Assembly: GCA_015064805.1 (NCBI GenBank) | Contig: SVRN01000002.1 | Location: 1-64,000 of the forward strand | Length of the DNA stretch: 64,000 nt | Reading direction: 5' to 3' | Source: Oscillospiraceae bacterium | GTDB lineage: Bacteria > Bacillota > Clostridia > Oscillospirales > CAG-272 | Part shown: positions 1 to 7,461 of the stretch, piece after piece | Layout: every line of letters begins with the position of its first letter | Numbering within the stretch: the first letter of the stretch is position 1 | Program-made: the position numbers and the translations under genes | The notes under the pieces: generated by a model | Database searches by the model: none | What the model was told of the DNA's origin: nothing | What the model saw: only the letters and a program-made list of their open reading frames with translations

Positions 1-2
1 TG

Positions 3-344
3 GTAGATATGTTCTACGATTTTACAAGAGATGAAAACCACTCTATCCTTATATCCTCGCACATCGTCAGCGACCTTGAAAAGCTCTGCGACTACGTGGC
101 GTTTTTGCATAAGGGAAAGCTCTTGCTTTGCGAGGAAAAGGATGTACTTTTATCCGAATACGGCATCATTCATTGTACGGTGGAACAGCTTTCGGAACTT
201 GACAAGAATGTGATAAAGTACAGAAAAGAAACGCCCTACGGTGCTGAGGTCATTGTGCCGCGAAAAGATACGCCCGAAGGCTTCAAGTTAAGCCCGATAA
301 GCATTGAAGAACTGTTCGTATTTATGGTAAAGGAGGCGATGTGA
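3..344 (+). CDS. ABC transporter ATP-binding protein, C-terminal fragment (5' end outside window)
   Basis: The reading frame is open from base 3, two codons before the first ATG at 9, so the gene enters from the left and only its last 113 residues are visible. The H-loop (ISSHIVSDLEKL) and the following CDYVAFLHKGKLL segment are typical of the end of an ABC ATPase of the BcrA/CcmA exporter type; Walker A, signature and Walker B lie outside the window. The stop is one base before the ATG of the permease at 346, so the two form one operon and probably one exporter. Substrate unknown. The DNA is clearly more AT-rich than the region beyond 1500. Confidence 0.88.
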   Translation, partial: VDMFYDFTRDENHSILISSHIVSDLEKLCDYVAFLHKGKLLLCEEKDVLLSEYGIIHCTVEQLSELDKNVIKYRKETPYGAEVIVPRKDTPEGFKLSPISIEELFVFMVKEAM

Positions 345-345
345 T

Positions 346-972
346 ATGAAAGGTCTATTACTGAAAGATTGGTATATGATGAAAAAATATTGTCGGTATT
401 ATCTTTTCGTCAGTATCGGATTTATCATTCTTTCCATGATAAGTAGTGGCAATATGTTCTTTGTTTTCTATCCTTGTTTGCTCTGCGGTATGATTCCCGT
501 TAATCTGCTTGGTTATGATGAACGTAGCCGTTGGACGGAGTATGTCGGCACATTACCGTACACAAAAACTCAAATCGTATCCGCAACGTATCTGATTGGC
601 TTGTTCACTCAAATTGCGATGCTGACGTTAATTTGCATCGCTCAGGGAGTAAAAATGGGTATTGAAGGTGCTTTCGTTTTGAAAGAGTTCTTAGTGCTTA
701 TGATGCTTTTGCTGGTAATGGCAAGCGTTGCATCATCGCTGACTCTCCCATTCGTTTTCAAATATGGAGTAGAAAAAGGACGCGGTGCTTACTATGTAAT
801 GATAGGCGTGGTGTGTGCCGGAAGCATTATCGCAACTACCATCTTTAAGGAAGGTTTGCAAAATGAAATTCAACTAAATGCCTTTTTACCTGTTTTTTGT
901 CTTATAGGTGTCGGAATATATGCGCTTTCCTGGTATTTATCTATTGTGTTTTATAAAACAAGAGAAATATAG
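346..972 (+). CDS. ABC-2 type transporter permease
   Basis: This 208-residue protein is almost entirely hydrophobic, with about six predicted membrane segments (first about residues 20-50, last about 180-200). It has the N-terminal MKGLLLKDWYMMKKY amphipathic start and the LGYDERSRWTEYVGTLPYTK loop typical of bacterial ABC-2 permeases paired with BcrA-like ATPases. It would form the membrane channel for the ATPase encoded one base upstream. The start is set by AAGGAGG at about 330-336. Followed by a hairpin terminator at 1017-1055. Function beyond export is not readable; such two-gene exporters often handle peptides or bacitracin-like antibiotics (family knowledge). Confidence 0.85.
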   Translation: MKGLLLKDWYMMKKYCRYYLFVSIGFIILSMISSGNMFFVFYPCLLCGMIPVNLLGYDERSRWTEYVGTLPYTKTQIVSATYLIGLFTQIAMLTLICIAQGVKMGIEGAFVLKEFLVLMMLLLVMASVASSLTLPFVFKYGVEKGRGAYYVMIGVVCAGSIIATTIFKEGLQNEIQLNAFLPVFCLIGVGIYALSWYLSIVFYKTREI

Positions 973-1016
973 TAGACATATTCAATAATTTAACGAATAC
1001 CAATCTTTTAACGATT

Positions 1017-1055
1017 AGAAAGGCACTACACCTTGATTGGGAGTAGTGCTTTTCT
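1017..1055 (+). terminator. Rho-independent terminator of the ABC exporter operon
   Basis: Stem GCACTAC (1023-1029) pairs with GTAGTGC (1043-1049), extended by AGAAA against TTTCT, and the right arm runs into a T-rich stretch (TTTTCT). It lies 45 bases after the permease stop. Confidence 0.65.
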
Positions 1056-1236
1056 GCATTTTGAGCTTTCCTCAGCACAAGATATAGGCACCACAAATAT
1101 CGTAATGCACCAACAAAGCAAAAAAGCCCTTGATTTACAAGGACTTTCGACTAATATTTAACGATAATCCATTTCACCTAACGGTGAAATAAAAAACAGT
1201 AGGTCGATACGATTGTATCAATCTACTGTTCCTTAT

Positions 1237-1257
1237 TTGGTGCGGGCGAAGGGACTT
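1237..1257 (-). repeat. Partial copy of tRNA-Leu 3' end (candidate attachment-site scar)
   Basis: These 21 bases are identical to 1405-1425, which carries the CCA end, acceptor strand and start of the T arm of the intact tRNA-Leu. Similarity continues for about 10 bases with a 2-base insertion. The copy sits exactly where AT-rich DNA gives way to GC-rich DNA. Integrases of ICEs and prophages often leave such 3'-end duplications; no integrase is in the window. Confidence 0.6.
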
Positions 1258-1363
1258 AGGAACCCCGTTTTGCGCTTCAAGATAGCAGAAGCGGAGCGCA
1301 AGCATGGCGCAAAACAAGCAAATGCGCGGCATTTGCGGGGCCCTACGTCGGCACGTACGAACG

Positions 1364-1406
1364 AAGCAACAAGGGGATGAACCACAGGTTCATCCCCTTG
1401 TTGCTT
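1364..1406 (-). terminator. Perfect 20-bp hairpin directly after tRNA-Leu
   Basis: The left arm 1364-1383 and right arm 1387-1406 are perfect 20-base reverse complements around a 3-base loop. The hairpin abuts the encoded CCA end of the tRNA on its downstream side. It has no T-tract on the minus strand, so it may act in tRNA 3' processing, as a terminator, or be a mobile palindrome. Confidence 0.5.
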
Positions 1407-1489
1407 GGTGCGGGCGAAGGGACTTGAACCCCCACGGTGAAACCACCAGATCCTAAGTCTGGCGCGTCTGCCAATTCCGCCACGCCCGC
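1406..1489 (-). tRNA. tRNA-Leu (anticodon UAG)
   Basis: Read on the minus strand, the acceptor stem GCGGGCG pairs perfectly with CGCCCGC, followed by discriminator A and an encoded CCA. The anticodon stem-loop CAGACTTAGGATCTG gives anticodon TAG. A variable arm (TGGTGGTTTCACCG region) and the T loop GGTTCAAGTCC are present. The long variable arm is the class II feature expected for leucine. Length is 84 bases including CCA. A consensus promoter lies just upstream (1501-1529, minus strand). Confidence 0.96.
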
Positions 1490-1500
1490 GTGCGGATACT

Positions 1501-1529
1501 ATTGTATCACAAGGAACGGTAAAAGTCAA
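1501..1529 (-). promoter_or_regulatory. SigA-type promoter of tRNA-Leu
   Basis: On the minus strand the -35 TTGACT (1524-1529) and -10 TACAAT (1501-1506) are separated by 17 bases. The expected start falls a few bases before the mature tRNA 5' end at 1489. Confidence 0.8.
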
Positions 1530-1636
1530 GGGCGAGGGCAAATTTTATCGTACGAAGAGAGTGACGCCGTATAAAAAACAGGTGGCGCGTCAAAAATAGG
1601 CATGAGATCGTCGCGATGCGGCGGATGGGAGGACGT

Positions 1637-3334
1637 ATGATGTTGACTTTACGGGGCAAGGGCGTCTCGGGCGGCGTGGCCATTGGGCGCGCGAGGCTGT
1701 TACACAGAGAAAAAATGAAAATTAAGCAGTACGCGGTGAGCGACATCGAGGCAGAATGGCGGCGCTACGAGGCGGCGCTGACGAAAACGGTGAGCGAGCT
1801 GGAGCGGCTGTACGAGTGGTCGCGCGAGGAGATCGGGCATGAGAACGCCCAGATCTTCAGCGTCCACGCTATGATGGCGCAGGATGAGGATTTCAACGAT
1901 GCAGTCCGGACGATCATTGTGGGTCAAGGCAACAATGCGGAGTATGCCGTTTCCATGGCGGCCCAGCAGTTCTCAAGCGCCTTTGCTGAAATGGACGACG
2001 CCTATATGCGAGAGCGTGCGACGGACGTTGGCGATATCGCCCAGCGCATTTTGCAGAATCTGACGGCTGGGCGGCAAGGTGAGGCGACAGACAAATCGGA
2101 CACGCCGACGGGGGAGGGAGACATCATCTGCGCCGAGAATCTGACACCGAGCGAAACGGTACAGCTCGACCGTCACAGCGTCAGCGCGTTCGTCACGGCG
2201 CAGGGCTCGGCCAACTCGCACACGGCCATTTTGTCCCGCACGATGGATCTGCCTGCCGTGGTTGGCGTTGGCGATGGGCTCGGGGCGATCGAGGACGGTG
2301 TCATTATTGCGGTGGACGCGGACAACGGAGAAGTGTACGTCGACCCCGACGCGCCTACGCTGCGTGCTTTGCGCTTGCGCATCGAGCAGAACGCCCATGC
2401 GCGCACGATACTGCAAAAGTATCGGGGCAGGGAGAGTCGGACGCTGGACGGACACCGCATAGAGATCTGTGCCAACATCGGCGGCATCGAGGACATGGAG
2501 GAGGTCATTCGCAATGACGCAGACGGCGTGGGGTTGTTCCGAAGTGAGTTTCTCTATCTCGGGCGGACGGATTTTCCTTCGGAGGAGGAGCAGTTCGAGG
2601 CCTACCGCCGCGTACTGGAGCGAATACCGGGCAAGCGTGTGGTGGTACGCACGCTGGATATCGGCGCAGACAAGAAGGCAACCTACTTTGGTCTCGCCCC
2701 TGAGGAGAATCCTGCGCTGGGCATGCGTGCCATTCGCATCAGCCTGACGCGCCCGGACGTATTTTTGACGCAGGCACGGGCGCTTCTTCGGGCGTCCTGC
2801 TACGGCACGCTGGCCGTAATGTTTCCCTTCGTCACCTCAACGGAGGAGGTTCGGCGGCTGATGAGCCTATGGGAACGCGCCAAGGCCGATCTGCGCGAGC
2901 GGGGCGAGGCTTATGCAGATCGGGTGGAGATTGGTATCATGATCGAAACGCCCGCTGCGGCGATTATCAGCGACCGTCTGGCGCCGCTCGTGGATTTTTT
3001 TAGCATCGGAAGCAACGACCTGACCCAATACACGTTGGCGCTTGATCGTCAGAATGCCGCGTTGGACGAGTTTTGCGACAGTCATCACGAGGCGGTGCTT
3101 CGTCTGATCCGCCACACGGTGCAAAGCGCACGCCGCGCGGGAATCTGGGTGGGTATTTGCGGCGAGCTGGGGGCTGATCTTGCTCTGACCGAGGAGTTTT
3201 TGCGTATGGGCATTGACGAGCTCTCGGTCACGCCCACGTCTGTTTTGCCTCTTCGGGAGCGCGTGTGCACTTTGCGGGTGGAGCGGCAGGAGAGTATGGT
3301 GGACGATTACACAAAAACAGGAGGAGAGCTATGA
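1637..3334 (+). CDS. ptsI: PTS enzyme I (phosphoenolpyruvate-protein phosphotransferase)
   Basis: Enzyme I takes phosphate from phosphoenolpyruvate and passes it to HPr at the head of the sugar phosphotransferase system. The phosphohistidine motif GSANSHTAIL is at about His195. The C-terminal PEP-binding barrel shows GVGLFRSEFLYL, VRTLDIGADK, IMIETPAAA, FSIGSNDLTQYTLA and GICGELG. The length (about 565 residues) matches the family. An in-frame ATG at 1616 exists, but GGGAGGA at 1627-1633 lies downstream of it and favours ATG 1637 or the adjacent ATG 1640. The stop overlaps the ATG of the EIIA gene (ATGA), so translation is probably coupled. Confidence 0.95.
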   Translation: MMLTLRGKGVSGGVAIGRARLLHREKMKIKQYAVSDIEAEWRRYEAALTKTVSELERLYEWSREEIGHENAQIFSVHAMMAQDEDFNDAVRTIIVGQGNNAEYAVSMAAQQFSSAFAEMDDAYMRERATDVGDIAQRILQNLTAGRQGEATDKSDTPTGEGDIICAENLTPSETVQLDRHSVSAFVTAQGSANSHTAILSRTMDLPAVVGVGDGLGAIEDGVIIAVDADNGEVYVDPDAPTLRALRLRIEQNAHARTILQKYRGRESRTLDGHRIEICANIGGIEDMEEVIRNDADGVGLFRSEFLYLGRTDFPSEEEQFEAYRRVLERIPGKRVVVRTLDIGADKKATYFGLAPEENPALGMRAIRISLTRPDVFLTQARALLRASCYGTLAVMFPFVTSTEEVRRLMSLWERAKADLRERGEAYADRVEIGIMIETPAAAIISDRLAPLVDFFSIGSNDLTQYTLALDRQNAALDEFCDSHHEAVLRLIRHTVQSARRAGIWVGICGELGADLALTEEFLRMGIDELSVTPTSVLPLRERVCTLRVERQESMVDDYTKTGGEL

Positions 3335-3858
3335 GCTTGGGAGCAAAACTGAAAGGGCTATTTGGCGGTGGTGCCGGTACGAAAAGTAAAGAGATCGTGC
3401 TGTCCTCGCCGCTGACGGGGCGAGTGATTCCGCTGGAGGAGGTCAGGGACGAGACCTTTGCTCTGCGTATTTTGGGCGATGGCGTGGCCGTTTGCCCTTT
3501 GGGAAAAGGAGAGCTGCGCGCGCCTGTGGACGGACGGGTGGAGCAGGTGTTTGATTCTCACCACGCGCTGACGATGATCACGGCCGACGGCGTGGAACTG
3601 TTGCTTCACGTCGGTATCGATACGGTTGAGCTGGGCGGCAAGCATTTCGAGCCGCGAATCAAAGAAGGAGATGCTGTCAAGGCGGGAGACGTGCTGTTGA
3701 ATTTTGATACCGAGGCCATCCGCGCGGCAGGATATGATCTTACGACGCCGATGGTCGTCGGCAATAGCGACGAGTATGAAATGCGAGTGATTGCGAGCGG
3801 TGACGTGGGCGCTGGAATGCCCTTGCTCAAGCTGATCAGAAAGGGAAGGAAGGCATGA
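3331..3858 (+). CDS. PTS glucose-type EIIA component (stand-alone)
   Basis: A 175-residue EIIA-Glc/Crr-family protein (PTS_EIIA_1). It would take phosphate from HPr-His15 and pass it to a sugar-specific EIIB. Both family histidines are visible: His78 in DSHHALTM (equivalent of E. coli His75) and the phosphorylated His93 in ELLLHVGIDTVEL (equivalent of His90). APVDG and KEGDAVKAGDVLLNFD are also conserved. It is not fused to EIIB or EIIC, and no EIIBC gene lies nearby, so it must serve membrane components encoded elsewhere. Start by the ATGA overlap with ptsI. The downstream HPr ATG overlaps its last codons by 4 bases. Confidence 0.92.
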   Translation: MSLGAKLKGLFGGGAGTKSKEIVLSSPLTGRVIPLEEVRDETFALRILGDGVAVCPLGKGELRAPVDGRVEQVFDSHHALTMITADGVELLLHVGIDTVELGGKHFEPRIKEGDAVKAGDVLLNFDTEAIRAAGYDLTTPMVVGNSDEYEMRVIASGDVGAGMPLLKLIRKGRKA

Positions 3859-4121
3859 AGGAATTTGAATTTGTCATTGGCGATCCGCTGGGGATTCACG
3901 CGCGTCCTGCGGGTATGCTGGTCAAGGAGGCGCAACGCTTCAGGAGTGACTGCACGATGGTGGTGGAGCGCAACGGCAAGAGTGCGTCGCTCAAAAAGCT
4001 GCTGGCCGTTATGGGCTTGGGGGCAAAGGGCGGCGATCGGATCAAGGTCGTCGTGCAAGGGAACGATGAGGAGGCGGCGGCCAAGGCGATCGAGCGCTGG
4101 CTGAAGGAAAATATGGGGTGA
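3855..4121 (+). CDS. ptsH: Phosphocarrier protein HPr, lacking the regulatory serine
   Basis: An 88-residue HPr that relays phosphate from enzyme I to EIIA proteins. The active site GIHARPAGML contains His15. In Bacillota HPr the HPr-kinase target Ser46 sits in the NLKSIMGV context. Here the aligned segment reads SLKKLLAV, with Lys48 in place of the serine (numbering shifted by a 2-residue insertion near residue 37). The protein should therefore work in sugar transport but cannot be a normal HprK substrate. Order ptsI-EIIA-ptsH with 4-base overlaps shows a tightly coupled operon. Confidence 0.93.
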   Translation: MKEFEFVIGDPLGIHARPAGMLVKEAQRFRSDCTMVVERNGKSASLKKLLAVMGLGAKGGDRIKVVVQGNDEEAAAKAIERWLKENMG

Positions 4122-4128
4122 CCGATGG

Positions 4129-4157
4129 GGAGAATGCCGAAAGGCGTTCTCCTTTTT
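4129..4157 (+). terminator. Rho-independent terminator of the PTS operon
   Basis: GGAGAATGCC, GAAA loop, GGCGTTCTCC and five T, starting 8 bases after the HPr stop. Confidence 0.88.
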
Positions 4158-4292
4158 CGATATTGCGGGAGATTCTTTTGATTTCGTGAGCAATCCCTAT
4201 TGACTATGCTCTTTTTTACCCTTATAATAGTATTAAAGCTGGCTTGCTTTCCGGGCTTGAAAAAAATTTTTTCAACTTTTTTTGAAAAAGTG

Positions 4293-4320
4293 GGAAGATT
4301 TTCGTTTTTCGTGCGTCTAT
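4293..4320 (+). promoter_or_regulatory. Predicted ECF-sigma promoter upstream of the vWA lipoprotein
   Basis: A GGAAGATTTTC block (-35) and TTCGTGCGTCTAT block (-10 core CGTCT), with GGAAGA and CGTCT starting 21 bases apart. 25 of 28 positions match the site at 52628-52655, at identical spacing. GGAA...CGTCT is the general shape of ECF promoters (family knowledge). An AT-rich stretch resembling an UP element precedes it. It lies 42 bases before the start codon at 4362. Confidence 0.7.
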
Positions 4321-4361
4321 GTTTACGTAAGACCCAAAAAAACGGAAGGGAGAATGAAAAA

Positions 4362-5729
4362 ATGAAACGAAACATTCGAATTTTTGCAATGATACTGGCT
4401 CTGCTTCTCTGCATGAGCACGCTGCTTTCCTGCGCGGCCTCCGCACCGCAGGACGGCGAGATCGGCACCAACAAAGCCCCCGGCAGCGGTTTTCTTGACG
4501 GTGTGTTCGGCGGAGGCGCCAAGGACGAGGCTATGTCACCCGATGCTGTGCCCCCCATGGAGGCCCCGGGCGGTGATTACGACTATGGCGATGCTGAAGT
4601 GGAAGGCGGCTTTATGGGCGGTGACGGCACGGTTGGCGGCACGAACGGCAGCGGCTTTGAGCAGCAGGCAGGTCAGCTGACGGGCGCGGAGTGGAACGAC
4701 AACGACCACTTTTCTGACTTTGTTGATAAGATCAATGCCCAAGGAAACGGTTGGTATGAGATTGCCTCCAAATGGAATCAGATCGCAACGAAGCGAATCC
4801 ACGTGCGACTCCATAACGGCCAGGATAAGGCGGTGCCGCTTGCCGTGGTTTCTCTCTTGAATGCAGAGGGTGATGTTCTTTGGACAGCCGTGACCGATGC
4901 GGACGGTGATGCTTATCTGTTTTATCACATTAGTTCTACGATTACGTCTTCGATGGAATCCTTGATACCTGCGAGTATTCAGGTGTCGGCTCCGGACGGC
5001 AAGCGCATGACGCATCAGCTCCAAGGAAATGAAACCGAGGTCGTTTTGGCTTTGGATACTACCGCTGATGTGACCAAGCTGGACGTTATGTTCATGATCG
5101 ACACGACGGGCTCCATGGGCGACGAGCTGGAGTATCTCAAGGCCGAGATGGGCGACGTCATTCGCCGCGTGGCGCGTGAGAGCAACGTTTCCGTTCGTAC
5201 CAGCGTCAATTTCTACCGCGACAAGGGCGACGAATACGAGCTTCGTTACTTCGATTTCCGCAGTGACGTAGACGAGGCCGTAAGCATTCTGGCCAAGCAG
5301 CGCGCGGCGGGTGGCGGTGACTATGAGGAGGCGGTGGATACCGCGCTGGATTACGCCATCAACCAGGCGCGCTGGGATGAGGATGCCGTGAAGCTGATCT
5401 TCCTGGTGCTGGACGCACCGCCTCACTACACGGCCGATACGGTTCGCATCATCAACGACGCGATCACGAAGGCGGCAGAAGAGGGTATTCGTATCATTCC
5501 CATCGCTTCCAGTGGCGTGGACGAGACCTGTCAGGTGCTGTTCCGCACCTGGGCGGTTATGACGGGCGGCACCTACACCTATCTGACCGATCATAGTGGT
5601 ATCGGCGGCTCGCACGACAAGCCCGACGTCGAGGAGGAGACGGTAGAGCTGCTCAACAACATGTTGGTGAGAATTATCAAGGAATACGTGGAGGGAAAGC
5701 CGGAGATTTCGGACGTGCCCGTTGAATAG
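4362..5729 (+). CDS. vWA-domain lipoprotein
   Basis: A 455-residue exported lipoprotein. The signal peptide ends in lipobox LLSC with Cys24 as the lipidated residue. Residues about 30-105 form a Gly/Asp/Pro-rich, acidic linker. A beta-rich middle domain (about 130-230) precedes a von Willebrand A domain (about 240-430) with the MIDAS-like motif FMIDTTGSM, in which Thr replaces the first MIDAS serine. A conserved LDAPPHY segment and IIPIASSGVDE follow. vWA domains usually bind protein partners through a metal ion. ATG 4362 is chosen because GGAAGGGAG precedes it and because the signal peptide starts there; the frame is open further upstream but without a signal. Monocistronic, with its own terminator. 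The upstream motif suggests control by the ECF sigma factor at 52042. Confidence 0.85.
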   Translation: MKRNIRIFAMILALLLCMSTLLSCAASAPQDGEIGTNKAPGSGFLDGVFGGGAKDEAMSPDAVPPMEAPGGDYDYGDAEVEGGFMGGDGTVGGTNGSGFEQQAGQLTGAEWNDNDHFSDFVDKINAQGNGWYEIASKWNQIATKRIHVRLHNGQDKAVPLAVVSLLNAEGDVLWTAVTDADGDAYLFYHISSTITSSMESLIPASIQVSAPDGKRMTHQLQGNETEVVLALDTTADVTKLDVMFMIDTTGSMGDELEYLKAEMGDVIRRVARESNVSVRTSVNFYRDKGDEYELRYFDFRSDVDEAVSILAKQRAAGGGDYEEAVDTALDYAINQARWDEDAVKLIFLVLDAPPHYTADTVRIINDAITKAAEEGIRIIPIASSGVDETCQVLFRTWAVMTGGTYTYLTDHSGIGGSHDKPDVEEETVELLNNMLVRIIKEYVEGKPEISDVPVE

Positions 5730-5756
5730 GAAAGTTGAAAATTGCAATCGTTATGC

Positions 5757-5790
5757 GGCGGCAGAGCAGAGATGCTTTGCCGCCTTTTTT
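5757..5790 (+). terminator. Rho-independent terminator of the vWA lipoprotein gene
   Basis: GGCGGCA (5757-5763) pairs with TGCCGCC (5778-5784), with a further inner GAGCA/TGCT pairing, followed by six T. Confidence 0.88.
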
Positions 5791-5902
5791 GTGGGGAAGG
5801 AAAGTTAGCTTTAGATTTAGCAACTTCTCCCTCCGCATGCGTGTCCGTAGGGGAAGCCGCTGAAAATTTACGCTTGCCTCCGTGCTTTTCGCCGCCTTCA
5901 CC

Positions 5903-5931
5903 TTGACAAATTATTATAAGTATTATATAAT
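5903..5931 (+). promoter_or_regulatory. SigA promoter of the miaB-ylbF-mutSL cluster
   Basis: TTGACA (5903-5908), 17 bases, TATAAT (5926-5931): a full consensus match. The expected transcription start is near 5938. Confidence 0.9.
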
Positions 5932-6009
5932 ATTATATTGAGCATCTGTACCCCATGGGGATTTTCGCTCAAAGAAATTCTGAATTTCAGAAAGGCTTGC
6001 ATCAAGCAA

Positions 6010-7434
6010 ATGAACCAACAAAAACCATCTCCCACCGCGCAAATGACCAACGATGAGATCATGAAGCTGTTGCGCGAGGAAAACGACCGTCACGCTCTTG
6101 CGAACGAGCGTCGGCGCGCCTATATATTGACCTTTGGATGCCAGCAAAACGTGGCCGACAGCGAAAAGCTCTCGGGTATGTGCGAGGCTATGGGCTATGA
6201 ATTGACCGATCGTGCCGAAGAGGCAGACCTGATCATGGTCAACACCTGCGCCATCCGCGAGCACGCCGAGCAAAAGGCGCTGTCCGTCGTGGGGCAGTAC
6301 AAGCACTTAAAGGCCAAAAAGCCCGATATGGTGATCGGCGTTTGCGGCTGTATGGTCGCGCAGGAGCACCGCCGCGAGACGCTGCGCCGCAGTTATCCGT
6401 ACGTGGATTTCGTCTTCGGCACGACCGTTTTGCACCATTTTCCGCGGCTTCTCTGGGACAAGCTTCGCTCGGGCAAGCGTATGTTTTCGCGCGAGAGCGA
6501 GAATGATAGTAAGGTCGTGGTCGAGGGCTTGCCCATCAAGCGCGACAGCGACTACCGCGCCTGGGTGTCCGTCATGTACGGCTGTAACAATTTCTGCTCG
6601 TATTGCATCGTGCCTTACGTGCGCGGCCGCGAGCGCAGTCGCAATAAAGATGAGATCATCGCCGAGGTCAAGGATCTGATCTCTCGCGGCTATCGCGATA
6701 TCACCTTGCTCGGACAGAACGTCAACTCCTACAACAAGGGGAGCGAGGACGGCTACGATTTCGCCGCCTTGATACGTGATCTGGATGCGATCGAGGGCGA
6801 CTACACGCTGCGCTTTATGACCAGCCACCCGAAGGACGCGACGGTGGCGCTGATGGACGCGATGGCAGAGGGCAAGCACATTGCCCGCCACTTCCATCTG
6901 CCCATGCAATCGGGCAGTGACGCGATTCTTAAAAAGATGAACCGTCATTACGACACCGAGCGTTATCTGTCCATCGTGGACGGCCTGCGCGCGCGGATGC
7001 CCGATATCACGATCACCTCGGACATTATCGTCGGCTTCCCAGGCGAGACGGAGGAGGACTTTGAGGCGACGCTCGAAATGCTGCGCCGCGTCAAGTTTGA
7101 CATGCTGTTCTCGTTCATCTATTCGCCCCGTCCGGGTACGCCCGCCGCGGCGATGGAGGATCAGGTTCCCGACAAGGTCAAAAACGAGCGGTTTGACCGT
7201 CTGCTCGCGCTTCAGAACGAGATCGCGGCAGAGAAGAATCAGGCCATGGTCGGCACGACCGTGCGGGTGCTGTGCGACGGTGTGAGCAAAAACAACGCCG
7301 CCATGTACAACGGCCGTACCGAGGGCAACAAGATCGTGTTCTTTGAAGGGAACGAGGAGGACACGGGACGTTTCGTAAACGTCCGCATTGACCGCGCCGA
7401 GGCGTTCGCGCTGTACGGCGAGAAGATAAACTGA
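6010..7434 (+). CDS. miaB: tRNA-2-methylthio-N6-dimethylallyladenosine synthase MiaB
   Basis: Radical-SAM methylthiotransferase that adds the 2-methylthio group to i6A37 of tRNAs. The N-terminal UPF0004 domain carries Cys44 (FGCQQNVADSE), the NTCAIREHAEQK cysteine and the CGCM cysteine, which bind the auxiliary cluster. The radical-SAM motif CNNFCSYC (Cys192, 196, 199) follows, then GRERSR, LLGQNVNSY and a C-terminal TRAM domain. The frame extends to a TTG at 5938, but that lies at the predicted transcription start, so ATG 6010 (474 residues) is more likely; its ribosome site is weak. In Bacillus the same gene (ymcB) lies next to ymcA, matching the YlbF-family gene that follows here. Confidence 0.96.
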   Translation: MNQQKPSPTAQMTNDEIMKLLREENDRHALANERRRAYILTFGCQQNVADSEKLSGMCEAMGYELTDRAEEADLIMVNTCAIREHAEQKALSVVGQYKHLKAKKPDMVIGVCGCMVAQEHRRETLRRSYPYVDFVFGTTVLHHFPRLLWDKLRSGKRMFSRESENDSKVVVEGLPIKRDSDYRAWVSVMYGCNNFCSYCIVPYVRGRERSRNKDEIIAEVKDLISRGYRDITLLGQNVNSYNKGSEDGYDFAALIRDLDAIEGDYTLRFMTSHPKDATVALMDAMAEGKHIARHFHLPMQSGSDAILKKMNRHYDTERYLSIVDGLRARMPDITITSDIIVGFPGETEEDFEATLEMLRRVKFDMLFSFIYSPRPGTPAAAMEDQVPDKVKNERFDRLLALQNEIAAEKNQAMVGTTVRVLCDGVSKNNAAMYNGRTEGNKIVFFEGNEEDTGRFVNVRIDRAEAFALYGEKIN

Positions 7435-7461
7435 AAATCAAATCAAAAGGAGATAAAAACA

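Larger units (their letters stand above)
973..1405. other. Gene-free, hairpin-rich junction between AT-rich DNA and the tRNA-Leu locus
   Basis: No credible gene. It holds the exporter terminator; a perfect 8-bp hairpin ATTTCACC/GGTGAAAT (1171-1190); a longer imperfect stem with arms AACAGTAG (1195-1202) and CTACTGTT (1223-1230); and a copy of the tRNA-Leu 3' end (1237-1257). Further inverted repeats are GTTTTGCGC/GCGCAAAAC (1267-1275, 1307-1315) and CAAATGC/GCATTTG (1319-1335). Base composition changes from AT-rich to GC-rich at about 1240-1260. Confidence 0.7.

Noticed and set aside
1233..1541. 102-residue minus-strand open frame across the tRNA-Leu
   Set aside because: It runs through the tRNA gene, its hairpin and the 3'-end copy. 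It has Arg-rich translation without family features and no ribosome site.
4261..4290. A/T-run inverted repeat before the vWA gene as a terminator
   Set aside because: The PTS operon already has a strong terminator at 4129-4157. The A/T runs lie directly before the predicted ECF promoter and fit better as AT-rich upstream DNA.
4536..5747. 403-residue minus-strand open frame opposite the vWA lipoprotein
   Set aside because: Shadow frame of a GC-rich gene. The plus-strand protein has a lipobox, a vWA motif, a ribosome site and a terminator; the minus-strand one has none.
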